The notes: a model not told the origin generated them from the sequence alone. Positions 36,483 to 46,526 are shown, counted from the first letter of the stretch. The stretch is DNA of 64,000 bases from Eilatimonas milleporae (GCF_003688555.1 NZ_REFR01000013.1:1-64000), one strand, 5' to 3'. Numbers and translations: made by a program.

Positions 36483-39008
36483 ATGCGTGCTGTTAAAATC
36501 AGCGGACTGATTCTTGCCGGACTGATCGCGGTCATTCTATTCATCGGCTATGGCGTGATGCGTTCCAGCCTGCCGCAGACGGCTGGCACGGTGACATTGC
36601 CGGGTCTGACGTCACCGGTGACCGTCGCCCGCGACGCCCATGGCGTGCCGCATATTTCCGCCGCCAACGCACAGGACCTTTTCTTCGCCCAGGGCTATGT
36701 CCATGCCCAGGACCGGCTGTGGCAGATGGATTTCAACCGCCGTGTCGGCAGCGGCCGCCTGGCGGAAGTGATGGGGCCCGCGGTGCTGGATCTGGACAAA
36801 TATTTCCGCACTCTCGGCTTCCGGTCCCGCGCGGAAAGCGCCTATGCGCATTTGAACGCCGAGGCGCAGGCGATGCTGAAGGCCTATGCCGCAGGGGTGA
36901 ATGCCTTTCTGGACACCCGTCGCGGTGCCCTGCCCCCCGAATTCATGCTGCTGGGCGCGGAACCGGACCCATGGTCCCCCGTCGATACGATGGTCTGGCA
37001 GAAAATGATGTGGCTTGACCTGTCGGGCAACATGGGCACCGAACTGGCCCGCGCGCGGGCACTGATGGCATTGCCGCCGGAAAAAGTCGCAAGCCTGTAT
37101 CCGACCTATCCCGGCGACAGCGAAGCCCCCCTGCCGGCCCTGGCCGATATTTTCGAGGATTTGCCCGTCAAACAGCTCTCAGAAGGCTTCATGCGGGAAA
37201 AACCGGCTGGCTACGGGTCCAACAACTGGGTGGTCGACGGCAGTCTGACGACCACCGGCAAACCCCTGCTGGCCAATGACCCCCATTTGGGTCTGTCCAC
37301 CCCGTCCATCTGGTATCTGGTGCGGCTGCACAACAGGGCGCTGGACGAAAATGTCGTCGGGGTCAGTTTTCCGGGCTCGCCCGGCGTGGTGCTGGGCCGC
37401 AATGACCGCTTTGCCTGGGGGTTCACCAATACGGCGCCCGATATCCAGGACCTGTATGTGGAAAAGCAGGTCGGCGACACACAGTATCTGACGCCGGACG
37501 GACCCGCGGATTTCATCATCCGCGAGGAAGTCATCAAAATACGCGGACAGGCGGATGTGACCCTCACCGTGCGGGAGACGCGCCACGGTCCCGTGGTGTC
37601 GGACGTGGTCAGCGCGGCGCGCGATGTCATGAAACCGGGCTATCTTCTGTCCCTGCGCTGGACGGCCCTTGATGCCGAAGACAGCGCCGCCATCGGCATC
37701 GCCCGGCTGAACGGGGTCCAAAATTTCGAGGATTTCAAGGCGGCGGGCCGCTATTATTTCGGGCCGCAGCAGAACATGATTTACGCCGATGTGGACGGTA
37801 ATATCGGCTATCACGCCCCGGCGCGGGTGCCGGTGCGCCGTCCGGACAATCCCATTGGCGGGCGCCTGCCGTCCCCCGGATGGGACGCGCTGTATGACTG
37901 GCAGGGCTTCATACCGTATGAGGACCTGCCCACGCGCTACAATCCGGACGGCGGCCTGATCGCCACCGCCAATGAAAAAATCGTCGCAAACGGCTATCCG
38001 CATTTCATCACCCGCGACTGGTCCCTGCCCTATCGCGGCAACCGCATCCGTCATCTGCTGCGCAGCGGCGCGCCGCACGATACGGACAGTTTCGTCCGCC
38101 TGCACATGGATACGGTCTCGGACATGGTACGCGACGTGAAACCATGGCTTCTGGCGCTGGCCCCGCAGGATAATCCGCTGGTGGCGGCGCTCAAAGCCTG
38201 GGACGGGGACATGGCGGCCGACAGGTACGAACCGCTCATCTTCCAGACATGGCTGCTGACCTTTCAGGAAAAACTGATCGCCGACGAACTGGGCGACGAT
38301 CTGTATCCCCTGTTCCGGCGCCTGAAACCGCGCCTGCTTAAAAGCGCGCTTTACTGGTCCGGCCCAATGTCTGGCGGTCAGATGGCCGGCGATCCGGTGG
38401 ACACGGATGCTTATTTTGCCCTGCCCGTTCTGGACAAGGATGTGTCCCTGTCCTGGTGTGACAATGTCACAACCGGGGACCGGGCCGAGACCTGCAACAT
38501 GCTCGTCGCCGATGCATTGAGCGAAACGCTGATCTGGCTGAACGGCGGCGATGTCGCGGACGATAACGTGGATAAGGTTCTGGATAATGTGCTGAACAAT
38601 GTTCTGGACAATGTGCTCGGGAAACAGAAATGGGGCGACAGTCATATTCTGACACAGGCCCATAGACCTTTTTCGCAGATCCCGCTCATCGGCAACTTTT
38701 TTCACCTGAAGGGCGCACAAGGCGGCGGCCGCTACACCATCAATGTGGCCGGCAGCAGTGCCGATCCGGATACGCTGCACGCCTCGGGCTTTGGCCCCAG
38801 CTATCGCGGTATTTTCGACCTGAGCGATCTGGACAAATCGCTCTATATCCAGCCGACGGGTCAGTCGGGGCATCTGCTGTCACCGCATTATGACGACCTG
38901 TTCCCACTATGGCGGGAAGGCCGTTATATCCGGATTCCGACGAACAGTCCGGTGCCGGACGGGTCATCCGTCCTGACACTGAAACCGTCCCTGAAACCGG
39001 CCCCGTGA
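36483..39008 (+). CDS. Penicillin acylase family protein (Ntn hydrolase)
   Basis: Protein of 841 aa. An N-terminal membrane segment (ISGLILAGLIAVILFIGYGVM) places it in the periplasm. The precursor should self-cleave before Ser246 in PAGYGSNNWVVDGS, whose Ser becomes the N-terminal nucleophile of the beta chain; alpha- and beta-chain blocks (PHISAANAQDLFFAQGYVHAQDRLWQMD, ANDPHLGLSTPSIWY) are intact. Substrates in this family include acylated antibiotics and acyl-homoserine lactones. Residues 698-713 are a 12-nt tandem repeat (KVLD-NVLN-NVLD-NVLG). ATG 36483 follows AAGGAGAC. Confidence 0.92.
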   Translation: MRAVKISGLILAGLIAVILFIGYGVMRSSLPQTAGTVTLPGLTSPVTVARDAHGVPHISAANAQDLFFAQGYVHAQDRLWQMDFNRRVGSGRLAEVMGPAVLDLDKYFRTLGFRSRAESAYAHLNAEAQAMLKAYAAGVNAFLDTRRGALPPEFMLLGAEPDPWSPVDTMVWQKMMWLDLSGNMGTELARARALMALPPEKVASLYPTYPGDSEAPLPALADIFEDLPVKQLSEGFMREKPAGYGSNNWVVDGSLTTTGKPLLANDPHLGLSTPSIWYLVRLHNRALDENVVGVSFPGSPGVVLGRNDRFAWGFTNTAPDIQDLYVEKQVGDTQYLTPDGPADFIIREEVIKIRGQADVTLTVRETRHGPVVSDVVSAARDVMKPGYLLSLRWTALDAEDSAAIGIARLNGVQNFEDFKAAGRYYFGPQQNMIYADVDGNIGYHAPARVPVRRPDNPIGGRLPSPGWDALYDWQGFIPYEDLPTRYNPDGGLIATANEKIVANGYPHFITRDWSLPYRGNRIRHLLRSGAPHDTDSFVRLHMDTVSDMVRDVKPWLLALAPQDNPLVAALKAWDGDMAADRYEPLIFQTWLLTFQEKLIADELGDDLYPLFRRLKPRLLKSALYWSGPMSGGQMAGDPVDTDAYFALPVLDKDVSLSWCDNVTTGDRAETCNMLVADALSETLIWLNGGDVADDNVDKVLDNVLNNVLDNVLGKQKWGDSHILTQAHRPFSQIPLIGNFFHLKGAQGGGRYTINVAGSSADPDTLHASGFGPSYRGIFDLSDLDKSLYIQPTGQSGHLLSPHYDDLFPLWREGRYIRIPTNSPVPDGSSVLTLKPSLKPAP
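38574..38621 (+). repeat. Degenerate 12-nt tandem repeat, four units, in frame
   Basis: AAGGTTCTGGAT, AATGTGCTGAAC, AATGTTCTGGAC and AATGTGCTCGGG follow in frame in the penicillin acylase gene and encode KVLD-NVLN-NVLD-NVLG, preceded by a half-unit DNVD. The insert lies in the beta chain between recognisable family blocks. Confidence 0.78.
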
Positions 39009-39249
39009 GCGGAAACCGGCGACAGAGGTGACGGCCATGACATGGCCGTTTCGCTGTCCGCCGGTCCGGGCTGTTTCATTGCAGGGTGGAAAACCGCACG
39101 CAACGGCACTTGACGCGGGGCGGCAAACATGTCGGAAACTATGGAATTAGCCGGATATTAACCATACATTGTAACACTGGCATCCGCATGGATCCGATAT
39201 CCATGACATGCGGGCCGCACCCGGAGCGGTTTGAAGAGTATCAGGCAGT

Positions 39250-40176
39250 ATGTCGGACAGTAATGAACAAAGGCCGATCATCAAGAAGGTGATCAAGGTG
39301 GAAGGCGGCGGCCATCATGGCGGCGCCTGGAAGGTGGCCTATGCCGACTTCACCACCGCGATGATGGCTTTTTTCATGTTGCTGTGGCTGCTGAACGTGG
39401 CCCCGCCGGAAACCCTGATGGGGCTGGCCGATTATTTTTCACCGACAACCGCCGCCACATCCGGCACATCCGGTATCGAAGAACTGAACCCGCCGACGGA
39501 AGACGGCAGGGGCCTGAATGCCTCGCCCATCGTGGTGATCAGCAATCCCGGCACACCGCAGGACAATGCCGGCCCCAGCCAGGGCCGCGACAGCGGTGCC
39601 GACGCCGACCAGCAGTTCGAGCCCGGCGGCAACATCAACGACGCGCTGGCCGAACGCATACGGGCACAGGAAGACAATGATTTCAACGTGACGCAGGAAG
39701 AACTGCGCATTGCCATTCAAGCGTCTCCCACATTGGTGCAGCATTCCGATCAGGTGATCATGGAAATCACCGAAGACGGCATGAAAATCCAGCTTATCGA
39801 CCGGGACCGCCGACCGATGTTTCAGCCCGGCACCGCCACCCTGTTCGATTTCGCCCGCGAGCTCATCGCCGAAATCGGCGAAGCCGTGCAAAGCCTGCCG
39901 AACCGCATCAGCGTGCAGGGCCATACCGACAGCGGTAGTTTTCGCCGGCCTGACGGCTACAACAACTGGGACCTGAGTTCCGAACGCGCGAACGCGGCCC
40001 GCCGGGTTCTGGACGGTTCGGGCGTCAGCAGCGATCGCATCTTCGAGGTGGTCGGCAAAGCCTCAAGCGATCCGCTGTATCCCGACACACCGGGCCGGTC
40101 GGAAAACCGCCGTATCACCGTATTGGTGCTGCGCGAGGCGCCGGTGGTTCCGCCCGGAATTGCAAGCGACCGGTAA
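39250..40176 (+). CDS. motB: Flagellar motor stator protein MotB
   Basis: Protein of 308 aa. The short N-terminus and single membrane helix GGAWKVAYADFTTAMMAFFMLLWLLN contain the proton-carrying Asp33. The C-terminal OmpA-like peptidoglycan-binding domain reads ISVQGHTDSG…NWDLSSERANAARRVLDGSGV and ...YPDTPGRSENRRITVLVLR. Between them is a Pro/Gly/Asp-rich plug and linker region. MotA is not adjacent, so the stator partner lies elsewhere. It implies a flagellated organism. Confidence 0.94.
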   Translation: MSDSNEQRPIIKKVIKVEGGGHHGGAWKVAYADFTTAMMAFFMLLWLLNVAPPETLMGLADYFSPTTAATSGTSGIEELNPPTEDGRGLNASPIVVISNPGTPQDNAGPSQGRDSGADADQQFEPGGNINDALAERIRAQEDNDFNVTQEELRIAIQASPTLVQHSDQVIMEITEDGMKIQLIDRDRRPMFQPGTATLFDFARELIAEIGEAVQSLPNRISVQGHTDSGSFRRPDGYNNWDLSSERANAARRVLDGSGVSSDRIFEVVGKASSDPLYPDTPGRSENRRITVLVLREAPVVPPGIASDR

Positions 40177-40384
40177 AACGCCCTGCTCTCCTTACGTCCG
40201 CAACACGGTTTGTGACGATCCCGCTTGCCGCCCCCATATCCAGTCTGTAACACTGCCGGTTTGTAACACTGACACGGGCACACGCTGAAAGCGTTACAGC
40301 CGGCGCCTGGGGCGCGGCGCGCCGTGATGTCCTGCGGTGTCTGCGCTACAGTGACGACATGTTTAAAGGGCCGACCTCCGTTTT

Positions 40385-42223
40385 ATGGAACTGATTACGC
40401 CGACACTGCAAATGTGGTTGACGTTCGCGATCATTCTGGGCGCGATCGCGGCGTATTCCTATGACCGTATTCCTCTGGAAATTTCATCGATCACGACCGT
40501 TGCCCTTCTGCTGCTTGTCTTCGAATTGCTGCCGCTCACCGGCGATGACGGCACGCCGACCGTCACCGTCAGACAGCTGCTTGCCGGCTTTGCCGACCCG
40601 GCGCTGATCACCATCATGGCGCTGCTTGTCGTCGGCCAGGGACTGGTGCAGACCGGTGCCCTTCAGGGACCGGCACGGGCCCTGATGATTCTGGGGGCAC
40701 GATATCCGGCGGGCACCGTTATATTGTGTTTTCTGGTGGTGATGATCGTCTCGGCCGTTCTGAACAACACCCCCGTCGTCGTCATGTTTATTCCGATCAT
40801 GGCAGCCCTTGGTGAAAAACTGGGTCAGCGCGCGGCAATGGTGATGATGCCGCTGAGCTTTGTCGCCATCCTCGGCGGCAACATGACGGTCATCGGCTCC
40901 AGCACCAATCTGCTGGCCATCGGTGCCTATGGGCGCGCGGGCGGCGAGGCGGTGGGCTTTTTTGACTTCACCGTGCCGGGCACCGTCCTCGCCTTTACCG
41001 GTCTGTTGTATGTCATCACCATCATGCCGCGCCTGCTTGTGGACCGGTCGGGCATGGCGAAACAGCTGGCCGGCAGCAGCGGCAAGCAATTCCTGTTTCA
41101 GATCGAACTGGAACCCTCCAACAAAATGGTCGGGCAGCAGGCGGTTGCCGGACTGTTTCCCGGCCTGAAGGACCTGACGATCCGCATGATCCAGCGCGGA
41201 CCGGAAAAACTGCTGCCCCCTTACGATGATGTGACCCTGCGTACGGGCGATGTGGTCATGGTGGCCGCCACCCGCAGCGTGATGATGGATATGCTGAACG
41301 CCAGCCCCGACATGCTAACCAGCGCCGAGGGAGAAACGGACGAGGACAGTGAAAACGACGGCGGACGGCGCATGGTCGCCGAAGCGGTGATCGCGCCGGC
41401 CTCGCGCCTTGACGGACGCACGCTGGCCCAATCGGGTTTCCGGGCCGAAACGGGATGTACGGTTCTCGGCGTACAGCGGCGCAGCCGCATGATTCGCGCC
41501 GCCCTGTCACAGCTCAGGCTGGAGGCGGGCGATGTGCTGCTTGTCATGGGAACACGGACCAATGTGATGTCCCTGCGTGGAAACCGGGATGTCCTGCTGA
41601 TGGAATCGTCCGCCTCGGACGTGCCGCATCAGGAATTCGCCCCCCGCGCGCAGTGGATTTTCGCCGGTGTCGTCCTGACAGCCGCCAGCGGGATGCTGCC
41701 CATCACCATCACCGCCATCGTCGGCGCGGTTCTGATGCTGATCACACGCTGTCTGAATGTCCGTCAGGCCGGCCGCGCCATAGATCGGCGCGTTTTCACC
41801 ATCGTCGGGGCCGCTCTCGCGCTTGGGACGGCCCTACAGGGCACCGGTGGGGCCGCCTGGCTGGCCCACACGGTGATCGAAGTGCTGCGCGGCGCGCCGG
41901 TCTGGGTACTGCTGTCGGGCTTTTTCCTGCTGGTGGCACTGCTGACCAATGTGTTGTCGAACAATGCAACCGCCGTTCTGTTCACACCGATCGCTCTTTC
42001 CCTGGCGACGGAATTGGGTGTGCCGCCCATGCCCTTCCTCCTTGCGGTAATCTTCGGCGCGAACTGCAGCTTTGCAACGCCCATGAGCTATCAGACCAAT
42101 CTGCTGGTCATGGCGCCCGGTCACTATCATTTTGCCGATTTTGTGCGAGCTGGGACACCGTTGATTTTTCTTGTCTGGCTGGCTTTCACAATCTTCGTGC
42201 CGTGGTATTATGGCCTCGTTTAA
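40385..42223 (+). CDS. SLC13/DASS family permease with two RCK_C domains
   Basis: Protein of 612 aa with about ten to eleven hydrophobic segments. Both halves carry the family Asn/Thr transport motifs: VLNNTPVVVMFIPI with GSSTNLLAIG in the first half and NVLSNNATAVLFTPIALSL with ATPMSYQTNLLV in the second. Between them are two TrkA_C-like regulatory domains (about 225-305 and 325-410), as in sulfate or anion/Na+ symporters of this group. The ion is not certain. No convincing ribosome site precedes ATG 40385. Confidence 0.88.
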   Translation: MELITPTLQMWLTFAIILGAIAAYSYDRIPLEISSITTVALLLLVFELLPLTGDDGTPTVTVRQLLAGFADPALITIMALLVVGQGLVQTGALQGPARALMILGARYPAGTVILCFLVVMIVSAVLNNTPVVVMFIPIMAALGEKLGQRAAMVMMPLSFVAILGGNMTVIGSSTNLLAIGAYGRAGGEAVGFFDFTVPGTVLAFTGLLYVITIMPRLLVDRSGMAKQLAGSSGKQFLFQIELEPSNKMVGQQAVAGLFPGLKDLTIRMIQRGPEKLLPPYDDVTLRTGDVVMVAATRSVMMDMLNASPDMLTSAEGETDEDSENDGGRRMVAEAVIAPASRLDGRTLAQSGFRAETGCTVLGVQRRSRMIRAALSQLRLEAGDVLLVMGTRTNVMSLRGNRDVLLMESSASDVPHQEFAPRAQWIFAGVVLTAASGMLPITITAIVGAVLMLITRCLNVRQAGRAIDRRVFTIVGAALALGTALQGTGGAAWLAHTVIEVLRGAPVWVLLSGFFLLVALLTNVLSNNATAVLFTPIALSLATELGVPPMPFLLAVIFGANCSFATPMSYQTNLLVMAPGHYHFADFVRAGTPLIFLVWLAFTIFVPWYYGLV

Positions 42224-42252
42224 GGCATGACAGCCCGGCTTGCGGAGCGCCA

Positions 42253-42981
42253 ATGACCGATCAGGGACTGCAATTTCCTAAATTCTACGTCACGGCCCCG
42301 GCGCCGTGTCCCTATTTGTCAGGAAAGGTCGAGCGCAAGGTTTTCACCGAGCTGCGCGGGCCGGATGCCCCCTCCCTGAACGAGGCGCTTGGCCGGGTCG
42401 GCTTCCGCCGCAGTCAATCCGTGGTCTACCGCCCGGCCTGCGAAGGGTGCACGGCCTGCGTATCCGTCAGGGTGCGCGCCAGGGATTTCACCCCGAGCCG
42501 CTCGCTGAAACGGATCGCCCGCCGCAATACCGATCTGAAAAGCGTTCTGCGCCCGGCGCATGTGACGGAAGAACAATACGACCTTCTGCGCCATTATCTG
42601 AACGCCCGCCATGCGGACGGCACCATGGCCGACATGAGCCAGGGCGAATATCGCGACATGGTGGAAACCAGCCCCGTCAAAACGGCCCTGATCGAATATC
42701 GTCGCAGTCTCGACAACAAGCTGATGGCCGTGGCCCTGACGGATGAACTTTCAGATGGTTTGTCAATGGTTTACAGCTTTTTCGATACGTCCGAGAATGG
42801 CCGTAGCCTTGGCACCTACATGATCCTCAATCATATCGACAGGGCCATGAAAGACGGCATGCCCTATGTCTATCTCGGCTACTGGGTCGAAGGCAGCCGC
42901 AAGATGGATTACAAACGCCGCTTCAATCCGCTGGAACGGCTGGGACCGGAAGGCTGGTTCGATATGCCCCCGGTGAAATAG
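42253..42981 (+). CDS. bpt: Aspartate/glutamate leucyltransferase (arginyltransferase family)
   Basis: Protein of 242 aa that transfers leucine from Leu-tRNA to N-terminal Asp or Glu, marking proteins for ClpS/ClpAP degradation in the N-end rule pathway. The N-terminal FYVTAPAPCPYLSGK and RPACEGCTACVSVR cysteine region, and the C-terminal YVYLGYWVEGSRKMDYKRRFNPLE, are diagnostic for the bacterial (Bpt) type. The start ATG 42253 overlaps nothing and lies 29 nt behind the SLC13 gene. Confidence 0.94.
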   Translation: MTDQGLQFPKFYVTAPAPCPYLSGKVERKVFTELRGPDAPSLNEALGRVGFRRSQSVVYRPACEGCTACVSVRVRARDFTPSRSLKRIARRNTDLKSVLRPAHVTEEQYDLLRHYLNARHADGTMADMSQGEYRDMVETSPVKTALIEYRRSLDNKLMAVALTDELSDGLSMVYSFFDTSENGRSLGTYMILNHIDRAMKDGMPYVYLGYWVEGSRKMDYKRRFNPLERLGPEGWFDMPPVK

Positions 42982-43070
42982 CACGCCCATCCGGCACAGC
43001 GGTCCATCCGGCCGGAAGTGCCGCCCGCAGGCTGGCGTATCCGTTTGATCGTTTCCCTTCCGTTACCGGT

Positions 43071-43088
43071 TTTCCCTTTTTAGGGAAA
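43071..43088 (+). terminator. Small hairpin after bpt
   Basis: TTTCCC and GGGAAA pair around a 6-nt T-rich loop about 90 nt after the bpt stop. The stem is short and the T-run is in the loop, so it is a weak candidate. Confidence 0.25.
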
Positions 43089-43214
43089 TTCTCCGATCAA
43101 TCCCGTGTCATCATGCGCCATGCCCTCTTGTTGTCAGCGCGAAGACTTCTATACTGTGGCGCCAAAATGGGACTGTCGGGCAAAACCCGGCTGTCCACCA
43201 GGGGAGGTTCCGGA

Positions 43215-44426
43215 GTGCCAAAGAAAACCGTCAATCAAGACCAGCTTAACAAAGCCAGACGATCGGAGGCAGGCACCCCCGCACCGGCCCCACATACCGT
43301 CAGCCGCCGAACGCTGATCCGGGGCGCCGGCGCCATCGGCGCCGCCGGGCTTGTGGCGGCTTGCGGCCAGGGCGGCAGCACACCCGACGGCCAGGAACAG
43401 GGCGGTGCCACGGCAGTGGCGCGGCGGAAACGGGCCCTCACCATGGTGACAGCCTGGCCGAAAAACTTTCCCGGCATCGGTACGGGGGTCGAACGTCTGG
43501 CCCGGCGTATCGCTGATCTGTCGGATGGACGCCTGACTGTCAGGGTCTATGCCGCAGGCGAACTGGTCGGTGCGCTTGGCGGATTTGACGCCGTTTCACA
43601 GGGCAAGGCCGACATGTACCACGCTGCCGAATATTACTGGCAGGGCAAGTCACCCGCCTTCAATTTCTTTGCCGCCGTACCGATGGGAATGACCGCCAGC
43701 GAGATGGCTGCCTGGATCCGTTTTGGCGGCGGACAGGAATTATGGGACGAACTGGCCGCCCCGTTTAACGTCAAACCCATGATGGCGGGGAACACCGGGG
43801 TTCAGATGGGCGGCTGGTTTGCCCGCGAAATATCGTCGCCCAAAGATTTTCAGGGTCTGCGCATGCGCATGCCCGGCCTCGGCGGCGAGGTCATGGCAAG
43901 ACTGGGAGCCACGCCGGTCACCAAGCAGGGCGGCGAAATCTTTCAGGCCATGGCACAGGGCAATCTTGACGCAACCGAATGGATTGGCCCCTGGAACGAT
44001 CTGGCCTTCGGCTTCCATACCATTGTGAAAAACTATTATTATCCGGGTATTCACGAACCGGGCACCACACTGTCTCTCGGCATCAACAAGACACTGTGGG
44101 AGGATTTGAGCCCCCAGGACAGAGCCATTATCCAAAGCGCCGCCGATGCTGAAAACGATATCATGTATGCCGAATTCAATGCGAACAACGCCCGGGCGCT
44201 GGAAACCCTTGTGAAGGATCACGACGTCACGTTACGCCGTTTTGACAATGCCATTCTGCGACGTCTGGCTGAAATTTCGGCCGAGGTTCTGGCGGAAGCG
44301 GCCGCCAGGGACGAAATGACAGGCCGCGTCTTTAACAGCTTCCAGGCGGCCCGTGCGGGCGGGATGCGCTGGGGCGAAGTGGCCGAAGAGGCTTTTACCA
44401 GCGCCCGTCGTCTGGCCGACCTGTAG
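43215..44426 (+). CDS. TRAP transporter substrate-binding protein (DctP family), Tat lipoprotein-like
   Basis: Protein of 403 aa. A twin-arginine signal SRRTLIRGAGAIGAAGLVAAC runs from residue 30 to Cys50, which is a lipobox cysteine, so the protein is probably exported folded and lipidated. The mature part has the DctP fold (LTMVTAWPKNFPGIGTGVERLARRIADLSDGRL, WFAREISSPKDFQGLRMRMPGLGGEVMARLG, DATEWIGPWNDLAFGFH). The subgroup resembles binders of organic acids such as 2-oxo or aromatic acids. GTG 43215 is chosen for AGGGGAGG upstream; the ORF extends to 43113. Confidence 0.9.
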   Translation: MPKKTVNQDQLNKARRSEAGTPAPAPHTVSRRTLIRGAGAIGAAGLVAACGQGGSTPDGQEQGGATAVARRKRALTMVTAWPKNFPGIGTGVERLARRIADLSDGRLTVRVYAAGELVGALGGFDAVSQGKADMYHAAEYYWQGKSPAFNFFAAVPMGMTASEMAAWIRFGGGQELWDELAAPFNVKPMMAGNTGVQMGGWFAREISSPKDFQGLRMRMPGLGGEVMARLGATPVTKQGGEIFQAMAQGNLDATEWIGPWNDLAFGFHTIVKNYYYPGIHEPGTTLSLGINKTLWEDLSPQDRAIIQSAADAENDIMYAEFNANNARALETLVKDHDVTLRRFDNAILRRLAEISAEVLAEAAARDEMTGRVFNSFQAARAGGMRWGEVAEEAFTSARRLADL

Positions 44427-44442
44427 ACGGACCGCGCTTCAT

Positions 44443-44970
44443 ATGGCTTTCAATATGGTAGGGACAGAAAAGGTCGTCGCCGGTCTCGACCGTGTGACGG
44501 CGGGCACCGGTGCCATTCTGGCCGTGACGCCGCTGGCCCTTGTCATTGTTCAGTTCAGCGTTGTTCTCATGGTTTACGTATTCGGGCGCGGCAGTGTCCA
44601 GCTTCAGGAAAGCCTGCAATATATCAATGCGCTGATGTTTCTGGGCGGGGCGGGCTACACCGCCCTGAAGGATGACCATGTGCGGGTCGACCTGATCTAC
44701 AGCCGCCTGTCTCCACGCAGGCGCACCTGGGTCAATTTCGTCGGCACCTGCCTTCTTCTGGTGCCGTTCCTGGCCATGTTCTGGTGGGCCAGCCTGCCCT
44801 ATGTTCTGGCAAGCTGGTCCATCGGCGAAGGCAGTGTTGAGGCAAGCGGCCTGCCTTTTGTCTATATCCTGAAATCGACACTGCTGCTGTTTGCCCTGAC
44901 GCTCAGCATCAACACGCTTGCCGATCTGCTGCGCTTTGGACAGCGCCTGTTTTCCGGGACACCGTCATGA
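44443..44970 (+). CDS. TRAP transporter small permease (DctQ family)
   Basis: Protein of 175 aa with four hydrophobic segments and the family motif YTALKDDHVRVDLIYSRLSPRRR (about 84-106). It links the DctP receptor to the large permease and stabilises the membrane complex. Its stop overlaps the dctM start (ATGA). Start ATG 44443 is 17 nt after the dctP stop, with a weak ribosome site. Confidence 0.9.
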   Translation: MAFNMVGTEKVVAGLDRVTAGTGAILAVTPLALVIVQFSVVLMVYVFGRGSVQLQESLQYINALMFLGGAGYTALKDDHVRVDLIYSRLSPRRRTWVNFVGTCLLLVPFLAMFWWASLPYVLASWSIGEGSVEASGLPFVYILKSTLLLFALTLSINTLADLLRFGQRLFSGTPS

Positions 44971-46526
44971 CAGGCCTGACACCGTGGCTGACCGGCGGCA
45001 TGTTCCTGGTGCTGGTCGCCGTCCTTATGACGGGGTTCCCCGTTGCCTTTGCCATTGCGGGCACCGGATTGCTGTTCGGCATTATCGGCGTCGCCAGCGG
45101 CGTGCTTGACCCCGGTTTCCTGGAAATCCTGCCCAACCGGCTGTTCGAAAACGTCATCCGGAACGAATTGCTGTTCGCCGTGCCGCTGTTCATCACCATG
45201 GGTGTGATGCTTGAAAGATCGAAAGTCGCCGAGGATCTTCTGGACAGCATGGGCCAACTTTTCGGTTCGTTACGCGGGGGCCTGGGTATCGCCGTCACCG
45301 TTGTCGGCGCTCTGCTGGCGGCCTCCACCGGTATTGTCGGCGCCACTGTGGTGACCATGGGTCTTTTGAGCCTGCCGACCATGTTGAGGCGCGGATATGA
45401 CCCCGCGCTGGCCACGGGTTCGATTGCCGCCGCCGGTACCCTGGGCCAGATCATTCCGCCATCCATCGTGTTGATTCTGCTGGCTGATGTCATGTCATCC
45501 GCATGGCAGCAGGCGCAATTGAACCAGATGATTTTCGCACCAGAGCCGATGAGCGCCGGAGAGCTGTTCGCCGGGGCACTGGTGCCGGGCCTTATTCTTG
45601 TCGGACTGTATATCCTGTATCAGGCCGCCATGGCTCTTTTCAGACCCGATTCCAGCCCCGCCATGCCGCAAACGCAGGACGGCCCTTTGGGTCCTGCCTT
45701 TTACGGGCGCCTTCTGACCGCGCTGCTGCCGCCGCTGATACTGATCGTGGCGGTGCTCGGGGCCATACTGGGCGGAATCGCCACCCCGACGGAAGCTGCA
45801 TCGGTCGGCGCTGTCGGTGCCTTGCTGCTTGGCGCGGCACGTCAGGGGGCCGCGCGGACCGCCATTATCGGTGCCCTGTCAGGGACGGCCCTGTTCGCAC
45901 TGGCTGCCCTGCTCGACCTGAGAACCACGGACGACGCCCTCCTCCACCTGCTGGCTTTCGGCATTCTGATGATTTTCACGGCCGCATTCGTGTATGCGCT
46001 GATCACTGTGCATCGCAGCGGCGTCCTGAAAGAAGTGCTGTCATCCAGTGTCCGGCTGTCGACCATGATCTACGCAATACTGATCGGTGCCGCCCTGTTT
46101 TCCCTCGTTTTCCGTGGGCTTGGCGGTGACGCCGCAATCGAGGCCATGCTGCATGCCCTGCCCGGCGGCACGGTTGGGGCCCTGATCGCGGTCATGCTGC
46201 TGATGTTCGTTCTGGGGTTCTTTCTGGACTTTATTGAAATCACCTTCGTTGTCGTCCCCATTGTGGCACCCGTACTGTTGGCAATGGACGGCATCGCCGG
46301 ACCGATATGGCTGGGCGTACTGATGGCAATGAACCTGCAAACGAGCTTTCTGACCCCACCTTTTGGATTTGCACTGTTTTATCTGCGCGGAGTGGCGGAT
46401 GCATCCGTGCCCACCGGAGCCATGTATCGCGGCGTCATCCCCTTCATCATTATTCAGGTGATCGCGCTTCTTGCCATTGCCCTGTTTCCGGACCTTGTCC
46501 TGTGGCTACCGGACCATCTTTTTTGA
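44967..46526 (+). CDS. TRAP transporter large permease (DctM family)
   Basis: Protein of 519 aa with about twelve or more membrane segments, the transport subunit of the Na+-driven TRAP system. GFPVAFAIAGTGLLFGIIG at the start, TGIVGATVVTMGLLSLPTMLRRGYDPALATGSIAAAGTLGQIIPPS (the core GxxGQIIPPS motif) and the C-terminal LGVLMAMNLQTSFLTPPFGFALFYLRGV are typical. It is longer than the usual 430-aa DctM by an extra middle stretch (about residues 295-350) containing two additional hydrophobic segments, as in a known longer subgroup. Confidence 0.92.
   Translation: MTGLTPWLTGGMFLVLVAVLMTGFPVAFAIAGTGLLFGIIGVASGVLDPGFLEILPNRLFENVIRNELLFAVPLFITMGVMLERSKVAEDLLDSMGQLFGSLRGGLGIAVTVVGALLAASTGIVGATVVTMGLLSLPTMLRRGYDPALATGSIAAAGTLGQIIPPSIVLILLADVMSSAWQQAQLNQMIFAPEPMSAGELFAGALVPGLILVGLYILYQAAMALFRPDSSPAMPQTQDGPLGPAFYGRLLTALLPPLILIVAVLGAILGGIATPTEAASVGAVGALLLGAARQGAARTAIIGALSGTALFALAALLDLRTTDDALLHLLAFGILMIFTAAFVYALITVHRSGVLKEVLSSSVRLSTMIYAILIGAALFSLVFRGLGGDAAIEAMLHALPGGTVGALIAVMLLMFVLGFFLDFIEITFVVVPIVAPVLLAMDGIAGPIWLGVLMAMNLQTSFLTPPFGFALFYLRGVADASVPTGAMYRGVIPFIIIQVIALLAIALFPDLVLWLPDHLF

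Noticed and set aside
37179-38873. A 564-aa minus-strand frame opposite the penicillin acylase
   Set aside because: Antisense shadow; the plus-strand product has all family motifs.
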